DNA from: Lineus longissimus | Lineage: Eukaryota > Nemertea > Pilidiophora > Heteronemertea > Lineidae | DNA: 64,000 nt | NCBI RefSeq assembly: GCF_910592395.1 | Contig: NC_088317.1 | Span: 16,593,039-16,657,038, forward strand | Direction: 5' to 3' | In this document: one piece after another, positions 25,210 through 48,182 of the stretch | How the letters are laid out: every line of letters begins with the position of its first letter | Numbering within the stretch: position 1 is the first letter of the stretch | Program-made: the position numbers and the translations under genes | Notes under the pieces: model-generated | Told to the model about the DNA's origin: nothing | The model's database searches: none | Seen by the model: only the letters and a program-made list of their open reading frames with translations

Positions 25210-25745
25210 GTTCACGTGAGTACTATTCACGTGACCACTCTTTGGAAAGCTCTCGACGAGTACTTTCTAACCTATTTACGTGACCACTCTTTGGAAAGTT
25301 CCCGATGAGTACTTTCTAACCTATTCACGTGACCACTCTTTGGAAAGCTCTCGATGAGTACTTTCTAACCTATTCACGTGACCACTTTTTAGAAAGCTCT
25401 CGATGAGTACTTTCTAACCTATTCACGTGACCACTCTTTGGAAAGCTCTCGATGAGTACTTTCTAACCTATTCACGTGACCACTCTTTGGAAAGCTCTCG
25501 ATGAGTACTTTCTAACCTATTTACGTGACCACTCTTTGGAAAGCTCTCAATGAGCACTTTCTAACCTATTTACGTGACCACTCTTTGGAAAGCTCTTGAT
25601 AAGCACTTTCCAACCTATTTACGTGACCACTCTTTGGAAAGCTCTTGATGAGCACTTTCCAACCTATTTACGTGACCACTCTTTGGAAAGCTCTTGATGA
25701 GCACTTTCTAACCTATTTACGTTAATACCACTGTTTGGAAAGATC
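25210..25745. repeat. 49-bp satellite array, about 10 units, with E-box (TCACGTGACC) repeats
   Basis: CACGTGACC or its variant recurs at an exact 49-bp step (the A of ACGTGACC at 25229, 25278, 25327, 25376, 25425, 25474, 25523, 25572, 25621 and 25670), then decays near 25719. The rest of the unit is CACTCTTTGGAAAGCTC, then GATGAGTACTTTCTAACCTA. Five units keep TTCACGTGACC; the second unit and the last four carry TTTACGTGACC. The step is constant with no indels, so expansion is recent. Confidence 0.9.
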
Positions 25746-25749
25746 CCGA

Positions 25750-27285
25750 TGGGTATTTTCTTTCCCGGGTCCCTCCTCGCATTATTGTAATCCCATCGAT
25801 TTCAGGCAAATTAGGCCATGACATTTTCCAACCTGGATTTTCACCGCCACGTACCCATGGCATCTCCAGGCCGCCTCTTCTCATGACCCAGCCAAGCCAA
25901 TCACCAGATAGAGCAAGCAAGATAACTTATGCAAATTATTCAAAATGGATTCCGCTCCATCATCGGAAATAGCTCAAGTGATCATTAAAATGCCAGCCAG
26001 ATGGTCCTTTATTGCGAAAGATCGATTATGTTGGAGCTCCTCGTAAAACACCTCCACAGAAACAAATGGTGTGAAAATTATCAATATAAGACTGTCGAAG
26101 ACAACACGCGAGGGGGCGTGGTCATGTGGTTGTCGGAGTCAGTATCTGATCACATCGAGGGTTCGATTGTGGGCTTGTGCAAGGTACTTTACTTTCACGC
26201 CTTGAATGAGACGGAAAACAATTAAGATGCCTATCCGTTACATGCGATGGCAAGCGAAATTCAATCCCTGCCTCAGTTGAACTTTATAAAAGGCAGCCTA
26301 AAGAGGCCGTATTTTACCACCTCGGGGCCTTGTGTGTCGCTAAAGATGAAGTTAATCAAAAATACTTATTTCTCCCCCGGCGATAACACAGAAAGTGCCG
26401 CACTCTCTCCACAGCAGGACACAGCTTCCCGAACTTCCACGAGAGCCGCCGAGTACAGGCGATGATGACGTCAAATGAGAAAGTGCAAGGCAATATTGGA
26501 AGTCTTCCTAAATGGATCTGATAGCATCCTAGGGCTATGTATTCCATATGCTAACATGTCAAGACTAGCTTATATTGATACATATTACTTCCGTGGGTTT
26601 AGCCACAAGACAACGGTGTCGAATCTCATTAAGTCAATAAAATCGTGTTGGTGGTTGTCAGGCGTGAGTGACCCTATAGGCGTTGGCTGCGTGGAGACAG
26701 GTCTGCTAGTGCTCTATTCGACCGTATCATGACTATGTTGGCTAGAACTCGTGATCATTTGTCTTGATCAAGGAGAAGAGCGGTAGTGCGTCACGCCGGA
26801 GTTCAATCTCCCATTGAGAGGATGGCTAGCATTTTCTCCGTAGCAAAAGTACATGTACGCAAGTAAACGGTGATAGTATCACTAAGCAACCGTTACCACT
26901 GGCGAAGCTTGGAGACTGATCCCATACCAGACTCGAGCTCGGACTCATCTGTTCTGTCTGTACGGACTTAAGATCGATGCCGACATACAGCAAACTTGTC
27001 GATCGTTACGACATCGAAAAAAGATATTCAAGAAAACCGATAACCTTCAATTCGCCTACAATCATTACGAGTCAAATCAATGTTTGATCGATTTGAGCAC
27101 AGCCAGCAGTAAAAAAACCTGGTATTTGCCGTTTTGATACTGGTTTACTGTAACTGGTGTTCTTTCACCGAGTCGAACTGTAACCGCTACTAAGACATGT
27201 CAAGGAAGTCTTGCGATGCTGTCCGGAGTCACGTTGGAATAACGTTCTTACCCCACTAGTGATTGGGATATCAGTGTAGTTCAAC
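25750..27285. other. Gene-free stretch
   Basis: Apart from a tRNA-like decayed segment at about 26105-26180 I see nothing supported here. Confidence 0.45.
26105..26180 (+). other. Decayed tRNA-like segment (possible SINE head)
   Basis: GGGGGCGTGGTCATGTGGTT resembles a tRNA D-arm/A-box, and AGGGTTCGATTGTGGG about 50 nt later resembles a T-arm/B-box. Both boxes have mismatches and no acceptor stem closes, so it is not a functional tRNA. A similar A-box-like GCGTGGTCGAGTGGTTGG occurs at about 53960 without a B-box. Confidence 0.35.
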
Positions 27286-27288
27286 ACT

Positions 27289-27504
27289 CTTAGAAATAAC
27301 GGTTTTTGAGCCTTTGAAAACCTCCCAAGGTTTCTCAGCCAACAAGGGGTGCACCCCATGATGTACTTTTCGGTGAAGTGGACAACCCCTAAAGGTTTCT
27401 GAGATTCCGAAAAGCTCTTCCGCTGAAAAAGCTCTTCGGAAGCATATTTGTGTTGGCAAAAACCTTTACAAAGTTTCAGAAGCTAGAAAAACCTTATTTC
27501 TAAG
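27289..27504. mobile_element. MITE, CTTAGAAATAA family, copy 1
   Basis: Left end CTTAGAAATAACGGTTTTTG and right end AAAAACCTTATTTCTAAG are inverted repeats. The interior shares CAAAAACCTTTACAAAG-like and TTTGTG(T/C)TGGCAAAAA blocks with the copy at 28655-28850. No coding capacity. Confidence 0.7.
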
Positions 27505-28525
27505 CGTGCAAGATGACTGTTAGCCTCATGGTTTCAACAGTCTTGACACACCTACTAAATAACACAACGAGGAATAGACCACAATGCCATCATGCACTGG
27601 CATGTCGTGACTGATATTGATAGGAATTACTTTGCCAGGTTTCCCCAGAGGGCTAGGCCGTCTGATACCATTATCACCTCCAGATCACGCGAGTAAGACC
27701 CCAGGCAAGCAAGGCGTGGACTCTGAGGTACGACGCTAGATGACCAGATCAATTCTGTCTGTTGTCTCCTGAGGATGTTTTCAGAAGTTGAACGAAGCAA
27801 ACCAACTGTCGAGAACTGAGTTATACAGGCTTATTGCTCGCCTCGGGAAACTCAATGGACGATCCACCACATTTGCTGAATGGAGCTAAGCACGCTATCC
27901 TTGACCAGGCACTGTCTGTCCCTGACTTGTTGTAGCTGTCTTCGGCCAGCCGGAATCGTCGAAAGCACATGACCCTAAATTATGAAACGTAGTTGAATCT
28001 AATTGGCAGTTCAATTCGACGCGCCTTCGTTGGCGATGCCCTATCAATCAATGACAGAAACCAGAGGAAGAGTTACCCTAACCAGGCCCATGTACTCTTT
28101 GGGCCTCAAATGTGCCAACTTCTTTCTAGAACAATCGTCCAAACTGAACAAGCACGCACTCGAAGACGATAGCGCGTTTTTGCTTCATGCAGTTCAGCGC
28201 CCTATCTTTGACCAAGCTCTATTTGTCTCCGACTGACTGCCTTCTGGCTCCTCTATCATTCCGCTTGTTGCCATGGTGCGATCCGAACAGACCTGACAAT
28301 AATGGCAATATAAGAACGACTGGCTTCTCCGAGAGTGAGAGATATGTTGGACTGGGCATGTAAGAGAGTAAACATGGATGGCGATTGGTTAAGACGCTGG
28401 GTCCAAGGTCACTAGATCCGGAAATGGCCACTGCCTCCTGAAAATATTAGGAAGAGTAGCTTCACCGAGAGCGAGAGTTGGTCGTCTACATGTAGGCATC
28501 GCGATAAGGACGGGGATGGTTGTAC

Positions 28526-28553
28526 CAGAGTCTTTTATTTGAAAGACTCTGGT
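28526..28553. other. Perfect 11-bp hairpin, 6-nt loop
   Basis: CCAGAGTCTTT (28526-28536) pairs exactly with AAAGACTCTGG (28543-28553) around a TATTTG loop, and GGTTGTACC flanks it on both sides as a direct repeat. It is isolated; a footprint of insertion and excision is one possible origin. Confidence 0.6.
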
Positions 28554-28654
28554 TGTACCATCGCAAAATAGTTCATTGGTTCATTGAACCGCGAGTATAG
28601 GACACGTCCATGCAACGAAAGAAGTGTCTGACCCAAAGTTTCCTACAAAACAGT

Positions 28655-28850
28655 CTTAGAAATAAAGGTTTTCGAGCTTTCGAAAAACCCAACACAAATT
28701 TACGGCATCCCTGGAGGTTTTTCAGCGAAATGGATACCTTTTGTGCTTTTTGGATTTTTTCATTTTCGCGAAAAACCTTGAGGTGAATATTTGTGCTGGC
28801 AAAAAACATATAAATGATTTTCAAAAGCTAACAAAAACTTTACTTCTAAG
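28655..28850. mobile_element. MITE, CTTAGAAATAA family, copy 2
   Basis: Left end CTTAGAAATAAAGGTTTTCG and right end ACAAAAACTTTACTTCTAAG form imperfect terminal inverted repeats. It shares interior blocks with 27289-27504 but differs in length by about 20 bp. Confidence 0.7.
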
Positions 28851-30196
28851 AGCGTACGCATCGGATTCGTCGTTCACAATAATGCTACTGGGTTAACTGC
28901 GCGGTCTAATTCTAACGAATGTCCCATCTCCTGTGGCAAATGTCACCTGGAAGATATCTGTCACAAATGAAGCCAATGAGAGGACTGATTAGAATGGTTT
29001 GGATTAGATCACGTTCTCCTACTGAAGAACTTCCTCGTGTTCATCGTATTGCCGCATTGAGTTTCAAAGAGAATTTACTCGACTTTCTAATATATTCTGA
29101 TTAGGTTAAATTGATGTCATCGTGATTTCCATTTATCTTTCCTACTGTTCTAACAAAACGACTTGTCAACATTATTGTTATAATTAGCTTAGTATCAGTT
29201 CGAATTGTCCGTATAGGCCCGACGCATGATGGAGGTTGAGAAGAGCAACTTATCACAGATCTTTATACGTACATGGATCAAATTCTGCACACAGAGAACA
29301 AATTGATCCGTATACGTATTAGATTGAGTGGTACATGGAAGTCACCTCCCTATTATCTGCTTGAAACATCTATGCTAGTGGCAGTTTACAAAGGAAAGGA
29401 AAATTCAATATGGCTGCTTGTCGGCCATCTTGGATTATTCCGGCAATTACTATAACCAATGCTCAATCCCCTGCGACGAAGCTTAAATTGCCAAATGCTG
29501 CTAATTATAAGTCTGATTTGGATGCCTCGCATTAGATCAAGATCATCTTACAGCTGAAAAGCAGTGCGTGTTCATCATATATATCGCGGTATTGAGTTTC
29601 AAAGAGAATTCGTTTCACATTCCGATGCGTTTTGATTAGTTTCATGGCAAAGTGATTTGCAGCATCTTGTGCCAGTCACGCGAGGATCCCCAAACGGTGA
29701 GTTGTCGTCAAATCGAGCTATTTTGTCTGGACAGCCGTCGATTCGACAACCAACTTCAACCCTGGTATCACGGGTGACAGTGTATATCAATTATTTGTTG
29801 CTAAAAATGTCACAATGTATTCGATAGTGAACCTTTCTGTAATTTCTAAGATATATCTGATTCCAGATGCATCAGTACACAATTTATTCACTCGACTTGA
29901 TCTGATTCACCATGCCCGTAGTGTCCTGCTCCACGAACCCGGTCAATACAAATGACTCAAACATGGCATAATTCACTAACACAGAGTTATCGTCCTGTGA
30001 TACATTAGTACTGAATCCAACATTAAGCAATTGATTTCTAGTATTTGCGCTGCATTTTTATTGTATAAACTCCTGTCACTGGGGATTACAGTTGTGATTT
30101 GATATAGGGACGTACTACACGCCGGATGCATGCACCGGCCTCGTCATCCAAGAGGATGACGCAATTTGGTCGCCGGCAGGTCTCAGTCTGGAAATG
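28851..30196. other. Gene-free stretch
   Basis: Two segments with CGTATTG(C/A)..TTGAGTTTCAAAGAGAATT (near 29046 and 29587) suggest a diverged local duplication. No exon is recognised. Confidence 0.4.
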
Positions 30197-30367
30197 CCGG
30201 TGTAGAAGTTTAAAATGTCCGAGGATAGAATGCCCGGGATACAAAGGATTCTATTATGCGCTTCAATCTCTGAGCTATTGACGGTCAGGGTCTCTATAGA
30301 ACCATATTGCAGAATACAATAGGGCCGGACACTTTTTCCAGGGGGGCATTTGTTATTGTTACACCGG
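30197..30367 (-). mobile_element. MITE, about 171 bp, CCGGTGTAGAAG family, reverse copy
   Basis: Left end CCGGTGTAGAAGTTTAAAAT and right end TTGTTATTGTTACACCGG. Along its length it matches the reverse complement of 9886-10060, including the internal TCTCTGAGCTATTGAC block and a GGGGGG(C/A)AT near one end. Confidence 0.7.
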
Positions 30368-32944
30368 CACTGATTCCAACCGGCGCAGATGCATGGAAGG
30401 TCAAATTCATTAGGCTCAATGGCCGAGTACAGCTGTTTGCTCCTCACTACAATTTCATTTTGAATCGGACATTGTCATGTGATATAATGAACCAACTCGT
30501 GATGGAAAACAATAACGTTACATAATCGACAACATCTGCAGACCATGTTTGGCGCTCATTTTTACGGCCGTGAGGTCGCGGCCGGACCATGGGCTCTCGG
30601 GGTGACCCTCAGCCGTCGCGGCTGGGCCGAGCAGCCAATGGCAAACAACAGGTGTGCGCTTCAGGGTCCATGCACTCCGCAGGCCCTATTGAACATTCGC
30701 ATTGAAATTGCATTGATTTTCAAACTGCCTCCGTAAATTGAAGCCCACGTGCATCCATTTTATTGCACAGGGCGATCCCTCTGCACGCACATGATCATTC
30801 CGTGATCCGAGGTGATCATCATTCGATTTGATATATGCAAACACTTCTGTGAAGTAAAGTGCAAATATACACGGTATTCGCCAGATGTGAAAATCTAACG
30901 ACTAGCGCATTTTGTCAGCAGGCAATTAAATTTTATAGTGAATTTACATAGACAAACATCAGTTCACTAACCTGGGTGATTTCATTAACTGAGCAAGCTG
31001 TTTAATCCACGACAATTTCTCCTAAACACGCCTACCGATAGTGAAAATGAAGAGCGAAAAAGAAGCAGCCACGTCCGTTTGATTATCTTCAGGAAGAGAT
31101 AATTATTGAACCGATGGTATAGGCTAAAGCGGAGGAGTCCACTAAAGCTTTTGAACGGTTTTAAATCAGAGAAGCAAGCTCGTCACGAGTGTCAACCCGA
31201 ACTGCCTCTCCTCACCAACCGGCTGCCTCCCCATCTATTATTTCCATCACTGAAGAAGTGACCGCGTTTGCAAAATAAAAGAAAACTGCACCAGAAACGT
31301 GGTTAAGAATCAACAAACAATTTCCTGAAAAAGAATGTATTTTTTTAGGTACTTACGCGAAAGGCATATTCCCAAAAACGGTGCGTTGATTTGCCCGGAG
31401 CTCATGGTTGGTAAAAACTAGCGCGGAACTACCGCACGGCAGCCCGGCACGGCAGACGCAACCAGAAGCCGTCACCGAATATTTAACACTACCCGGGAAT
31501 TTGGGTTAACTTGAAACGACATTTTTATATAGAAATTCTTCAGACATATGCAAACTTATAATCCACACTAACCAAAACTCTAAATCCAATAATCGACAGA
31601 TGCTGAATAGAAATCGTGGTTTTTGCGGTTTTTCATCAAAATCACGCGGCGCTCACAACTGATGGCCGTTAAATTTATCCAGCCAATTTGAAACCTACTT
31701 ACACTGTAAAAACCTCACTGTAACCCGAACACGTGGTAATCCGCGGTTTGTAATCACTATTCGCTTGACTGTAATCCACGTGGAATTGAAATAAAGGCGT
31801 GTTATCCGCTCTGCGTCGGCCATGCGGCACTGTCATCTGCGCAGTGTCAGCGCAATGGCGGGAAAGCTAGGCTCCGATGGTCGCGGGTACTGGTGGCGGC
31901 GCCCTGTAACAAATGGTGGAACTATAAGAGACAATTTATGGACAGGGTGTGACATGGAGGTGCAGGTTGTGACCACGATGCCGGTAACGACAATCGACGA
32001 TTCCCATGCAGGACCAATTTTCTCAATTCCTTCATGAATTTTTTTCAGATATTTCAGCCTTTGTGTTCGAGTGCTGCCAATTTTTGGGAGTGGATGAAAG
32101 AGCTTTATGGGTATTTGAGTGCTCACATAATCTCACGATCAGGAAGGAGATACCATTCCACTGGGAACCTTGATCTGACACCTTCAGAGCACATAAAACA
32201 ACATCTTCAAATACCAGGGTCTGTCGCATGCTCCTCCCCTTGCACACGTCAATGAGCCCAGACAGTAATGCCAAGTATTGCCCTGAAATTCAGAATGACA
32301 GAACAAATACATGTACTGACAAGAATCATTTTCATCTTGAATTAATGCGATTTATTTCGTCAATGCTGATAAGCGGATATTTACAAATTGTCGTATTTAC
32401 AAAACAAAATGATGACGTATACTGGATAGACATAAACAACCATGGAATACATGGATGTAGGGCTCACAATCATCATCAACAGAATTCTAAACAATTATAC
32501 TCATGAAACTTCTTAAATGTTTCTTCATCTAGCACTTAACAAAAGAAATGTACCCTCATTCGATACACTAAATAGCATCTTTGCCAACAAAATCAGGAAG
32601 GAAGTACAATCTTGACATATATACATGTAGAAGGCTTTGAAATCTCTATGCCCCCCTCGACTCTCACTGCTTAGACAGAATCAGTGCCACTATCTGCAGA
32701 ATGATATATTGATTTATTGATATTTTTAATTGGAACGAATCAGCTCAGATTTAAATTCCTCCAAGGAGTAACCGAAGTACGACCAGGTTGGAGTCATGGA
32801 TATGGTAAGGCGAAATGCAGAGGGGTTTTATCCTAGATTTTCTAGTTTCTCAGAAAATTTGTGTAGGCCTACTCCAAAGAACAGGAAGCACACCAATTGC
32901 CAAAATGGTCCAAAAATGTGTCTTTACTCTTAGAATAGACCTTA
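30368..32944. other. Gene-free stretch, with a promoter-like GC-rich spot near 31.8 kb
   Basis: Around 31800-31990 there is a CpG-bearing segment with ATGs in fair context (GCGTCGGCCATGCGG; GCGCAATGGCGGG) opening a short plus-strand frame, and a TTTTTTTCAG acceptor-like site at about 32046. No protein similarity supports a gene, and both strands have equal-length ORFs. I treat it as unannotated. Confidence 0.3.
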
Positions 32945-33253
32945 CAGGGTTTCCGCCAGGATTAAATTTGAGGGGGGAGCAAAAAAAAAAATTTTTTTTC
33001 TAAAAAATTTTTTTTTCTAAAAAATTTTTTTTTCTAAAATTTTGTTTTTCTTAAAAAGGGTGTATGACCCCTCCCGAGACGTTTTTTGTCCCTAAAACCG
33101 CTACAATTGGCACCCAAATGCTCTCATTTTACATATCAAATCATGAAAATTACTCATTTGACAGTAAAACAAACTTTAGTGCTAGGGATATCCCCCCTTG
33201 AAATATTTTAGGGGGGATGAATCCCCCCCATCCCCCCTCTGGCGGAAACCCTG
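32945..33253. mobile_element. hAT-like MITE with CAGGGTTTCCGCCAG termini
   Basis: CAGGGTTTCCGCCAG at 32945-32959 is exactly inverted as CTGGCGGAAACCCTG at 33239-33253. Adjacent G-rich/C-rich tracts extend the pairing. The interior (about 32980-33055) is almost pure A-run/T-run palindromes. CAGGG termini suit hAT-type elements, but no convincing 8-bp target duplication remains. Confidence 0.7.
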
Positions 33254-33656
33254 CCTCAAATAACCCTGGCTGCCATCAACAGAAGTTTTTATTACTCACA
33301 GCGCCCAGTAATGAAAACTGATCCGTAGACAAACGGCCATGGCCTCTTGAAGAATCTTTGAAGTCGTAGAATTCTGACTATCTCCAATGTGTAAAAACAT
33401 TAAACAAACACACATTCACATTACATACTTCATAGACAGAGCGCAACCATACAATATCATGATTAACACGTTTGTGTGATATAATAGGGTATTGGCATCC
33501 CAATAGGGGGCGCTGACTTTCACTAGGGTATGCGTGTAAAGGTATGTCATGAAGGAGAAAATGACGTCAAAATTCCGACAATGTTGTCTTAATCACAACA
33601 ATACACTCTAGTGACAGCCAGCACCAGGTACCAACGACCATAATTTTGTTGGTAGC

Positions 33657-34097
33657 CATGAGGAAACCAGCCCTGTAAAACATTTAGTCACCCTCCAACT
33701 TCAAGCACCCCGCTGATACTACACAGTGATGATCGGCATATTTACCTTATCTACCTAATGGCCAGCATAACCAGTGAAAACACTCGGGCCAGGATCATCA
33801 TGTGATCATGACTAATTTACTGTGATGAGGCAAAATTAGAAGTAATTTGGTCGACTACAAGGCAACCAGGATGTGATAGCAAGATCGGTTATATAACAAC
33901 ATATGTTGACCTCAGCCTTTGGTCGGGCAACTCAGCAGGAGGTTACCTGGCACAGATAAGCTGAGAGCTAAAGTCAATAAACTATTCCTCAGAAACTCTC
34001 CCCTCATCAAATATCCATCCCCCGGCATCTAAGGCATTTTCCATTAGTTGGTGGGGGATGGTTAGGAGATAATTTTTACAGGGCTGGTTTCCTCATG
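33657..34097. mobile_element. MITE, about 441 bp, 24-bp perfect terminal inverted repeats
   Basis: CATGAGGAAACCAGCCCTGT plus AAAA at 33657-33680 is exactly inverted at 34074-34097. CTCCAAC/GTTGG blocks further in suggest longer diverged pairing. No transposase ORF. It lies downstream of the ATG16L1 stop codon. Confidence 0.65.
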
Positions 34098-35437
34098 CCA
34101 AGTGGACACACCGTCATGACGGACAATTCAGACATGCAACAGCTAGAAAATGTGTCCTGCATATATTTCTAGTCATTAACAAATTTTCCTGGGGATTGTT
34201 GAACATATCACATCACAAACACTTCAATTATATGACATGATTGAATTGGGAGACAAGAAGACCACATATTACTGATCACAAAATTTCTACGACTACAGTA
34301 GAATACCACATCTCTTTGCAAAAACATCAATAAGTATAAAGCCCGCTATTTCTCGATGAGTGGTTTAAAATATCAATCTTGGATACAAAAAGTTTTTGGA
34401 ATAAAGACTTCATTAATAATGACACGGCTACCGAGGAAATATAAAGAGTAATATCGGGTGATTGGTTCCCACTGAGCAAAGGCAACAAATGCTGACTGAT
34501 TAAAGCTATCACCTGTACACCCTAAAGCGCCCACCAAACGATATAAATCGCCGTGGCGTGTGCGCCAATGTTAAACCGAGCAGTTACCCTCTTTATCCGC
34601 AGACAAGAAATCCTTTTGTCACGGCAACAAATACAATCGCAGGTCTAGGGAGGTAAATCCATAATAAACAAACGAATCGAACAAAAGGAAGCACAAATGA
34701 TGAAAGTGGGGTTAGCACATTTGGAAACATGATTTAAGTAGTGGGATGGCTTGGATAGCAGGAATTGTCCAGGAGTCGTTGTTCTATAGAAACACAACGA
34801 CCGTGATCTTCGCTTGATGAGACTTTGGAGTATATTCATCTGTTTTGATGGAGAGACTGTCCCAGCACTTCAAGACTGATTGGAGTTCACAGTTGATTTC
34901 ATTTTCAAAGGTATTTTACAAAGTTCAAAGGTATTTTACAAACTGCAAACTGCATCAAAAAGGACAGGATATGACTGCAATGTACCGTAATCACATTGCG
35001 AAACAAACAAGAAGTTGAGTGCAAACAGGGTGGCGTGAAGATACAAATAGATGACATCATAATGTCCAAACCTCAAGATGTCGCCGACATTACGTCACGA
35101 TGACACCGCTGACGTCAGACCTCATTGACGCAGGAAAAAACCTTGAGCGTTGTGCTAAGCATGTAACAATGTCAGTGATCCCAAGTCAGAGGTCCCTTGT
35201 CTGAGGTTGATGACGTCACGAATATTATATTCGTGCCACCCTATTCTGCTGTGATCCTCAAAGCCCCCATGGTGTAATTCACAGCCATTCTGTTTGTGGA
35301 AAGTAAGTTGATGGCAAAGAGGTTTTGTCAAGTTGCAATCGTGATGGTACAGATAGGTCACCGGGCTTCTCACTCAGTCTCTCTGGCGACCGGGCATCAG
35401 GTCATCACTGCCTGGTCTACGCGTAGCTTTTCCTCGT
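34098..35437. other. Downstream flank and presumed 3' UTR side of ATG16L1
   Basis: The minus-strand stop of ATG16L1 is at 35438-35440, so its 3' UTR should run leftward from 35437. I could not place a polyadenylation signal with confidence. A GTATTTTACAAA direct repeat is present near 34911/34931. No other gene is seen. Confidence 0.4.
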
Positions 35438-46259
<10,822 letters not shown>

Positions 46260-48004
46260 GGTTGAGTAATTGATTAACATTTGTAGTTTCGTACTAATCT
46301 TAGAAAATAATAATTTTAACCATAAAATATGTCATATATTGTTATAAAACTCCTATCACGTATTAAAATGCTCATCAACATGATTTTAACAACCTAAAAA
46401 CTAATAATAGTTATTATCTAAGGAAAAGTATCTTTGCTCGTATCGGCAAAATTGAATCAAAGTAAAAAATTTTACGGGAAGGTGTAAACTGTTGATGAAA
46501 TTTGCTGATGAAAATGTTGATGGGGGTCCTCTAACTTTGTTTGCTTGATATTTTTTTGTTTTTTAAATATTTTTCAATCAAATTGCGCTATGTTATACTT
46601 TAGAGTCATCTAGTGTGGTGGTAAAATGGAAAAAAGAAAATACTTTATATGATTGGGTGATTTTGATCAAAGAGTGGAGGCCATTTTTTGAGGTTTTCGA
46701 GATGCGACGATCGGCTTTTAGATTTTGTTGATGGGTCCACCGCGTAAATCTTCTTCGTCAGCTGAGTGTGACAATTAGTGAACTCCGGAGATTCCGCTGG
46801 GGAATCCCAAGGCTGGCCAAGGGGCTATCCCATCTGAGTATCAACTTTTCCCCATCTATTCGTGACTATTTTCTCAAGAAACTTTGCTGAGAATGTTTAT
46901 TTGTTTTAATGATCCATACACATAAGATTAAAAGCATAGTTGTTTATCAAACTCCCAAAACCCTATCTAGAATATTGGCTCAAAATAGATATCATTACGT
47001 CATTTTACGAAAAAGGTGATCCAAAGAACATTGCCAATTTGGGGTGGGCGTGTCCATCGATCCCTGTACAAATGTACATAGATACATGGCTTTGAAAGAT
47101 GAGGAGAAGAATTGATTTCTACTGTTTGTGGAATCTTGTCATCTTCATCATCCTGATTGCACTATTCTTCTACTTCATATATGGCAAATGGTAGTGAGAA
47201 TATGCTGTGGAGCTTTGGAGAACATGACAAACATTTTGAAACAGTGAGGGGGTGAAATAACTCAGTTTCCAACTGTATATACAGTATGACCCAAAAAAGG
47301 GTCTCCTATATTTTCAACTTCATTGTCTATCCTGGAAACCGAAATTGGTCATTTATCTCTTTTCACCCTTATGCAGTATCAATGTTGATGGACATACTTG
47401 AAGTCGAATTCAATTTTCAAATAGCAGTGAATGAATAGTTGGCCTTTCTGTATTCTGTATCAATTAAGAAGTGCCAAGCAGGCGAGTCTGTCCTTTTTGT
47501 ACCCTTTGACTTGAGCAAACTGATATAAGACAAGATGAGTCCGCGGTCAATAAGGTCATATAGGCCTATACACATTTTATCAACTTCTCTTAGCGTGTAT
47601 GACTGTATGAGTTGGCTCAAGTAAAATTTTATAGATTGGAGTGTCTTTCAGAAGGCTAGGCCTAGGTTATACTCCTGTACAATATCCAATAATGCTATGA
47701 TTCTGCAACAGTTGGAAACAAACTTGATCATTCTTAATTTCAGATTTAGTTCAGTGCAGTCATTCATGAAAGATGGTGCTCAAGTAACATTCCAGAATGT
47801 CATGTCAAGTTATCACATGTCAACGATGAGTCTAGGTTTATGATGGTCCAGGTATGCATTCGGCTGTCATTTCAAAACAATGGGCATTCCCAGATTGAAT
47901 TCACCATGGTCAACCAATTAGAAGGGCAAGTCAAGATTCTGACTGCATTACACAGTCGGCTCTGGTTAATTTTGTGTGATGGTAAGGCTTTGTCATACTA
48001 GTAG
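46260..48004. other. Divergent intergenic region between ATG16L1 and the MINDY-like gene
   Basis: It should hold the ATG16L1 promoter and 5' UTR (right of 46259 on the minus strand) and possibly that of the MINDY-like gene. No TATA box or CpG island is evident near the ATG16L1 start; the sequence is AT-rich. No other exon is recognised. Confidence 0.45.
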
Positions 48005-48182
48005 TACAGTAGAACCTCTCTATTAAGGACAACCTCTTTATTAAGGACAACCTCTCTATTAAAGACACTTTAGATCCCAAATGGGTTATTGTTTCCATTC
48101 AATTTGATATCTCTAATCTGGACACCTCACAATTCAGGACAGTCAGTCCCGAGGCTGTCCTAAATAGAGAGGTTTTACTGTA
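48005..48182 (+). mobile_element. Tigger/pogo-like MITE upstream of the MINDY-like gene
   Basis: Bounded by TA on both sides, with left end TACAGTAGAACCTCTCTATT and right end AATAGAGAGGTTTTACTGTA as near-perfect inverted repeats. CTCTTTATTAAGGACAACC is repeated at the left. Related to 41050-41216. Confidence 0.85.
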
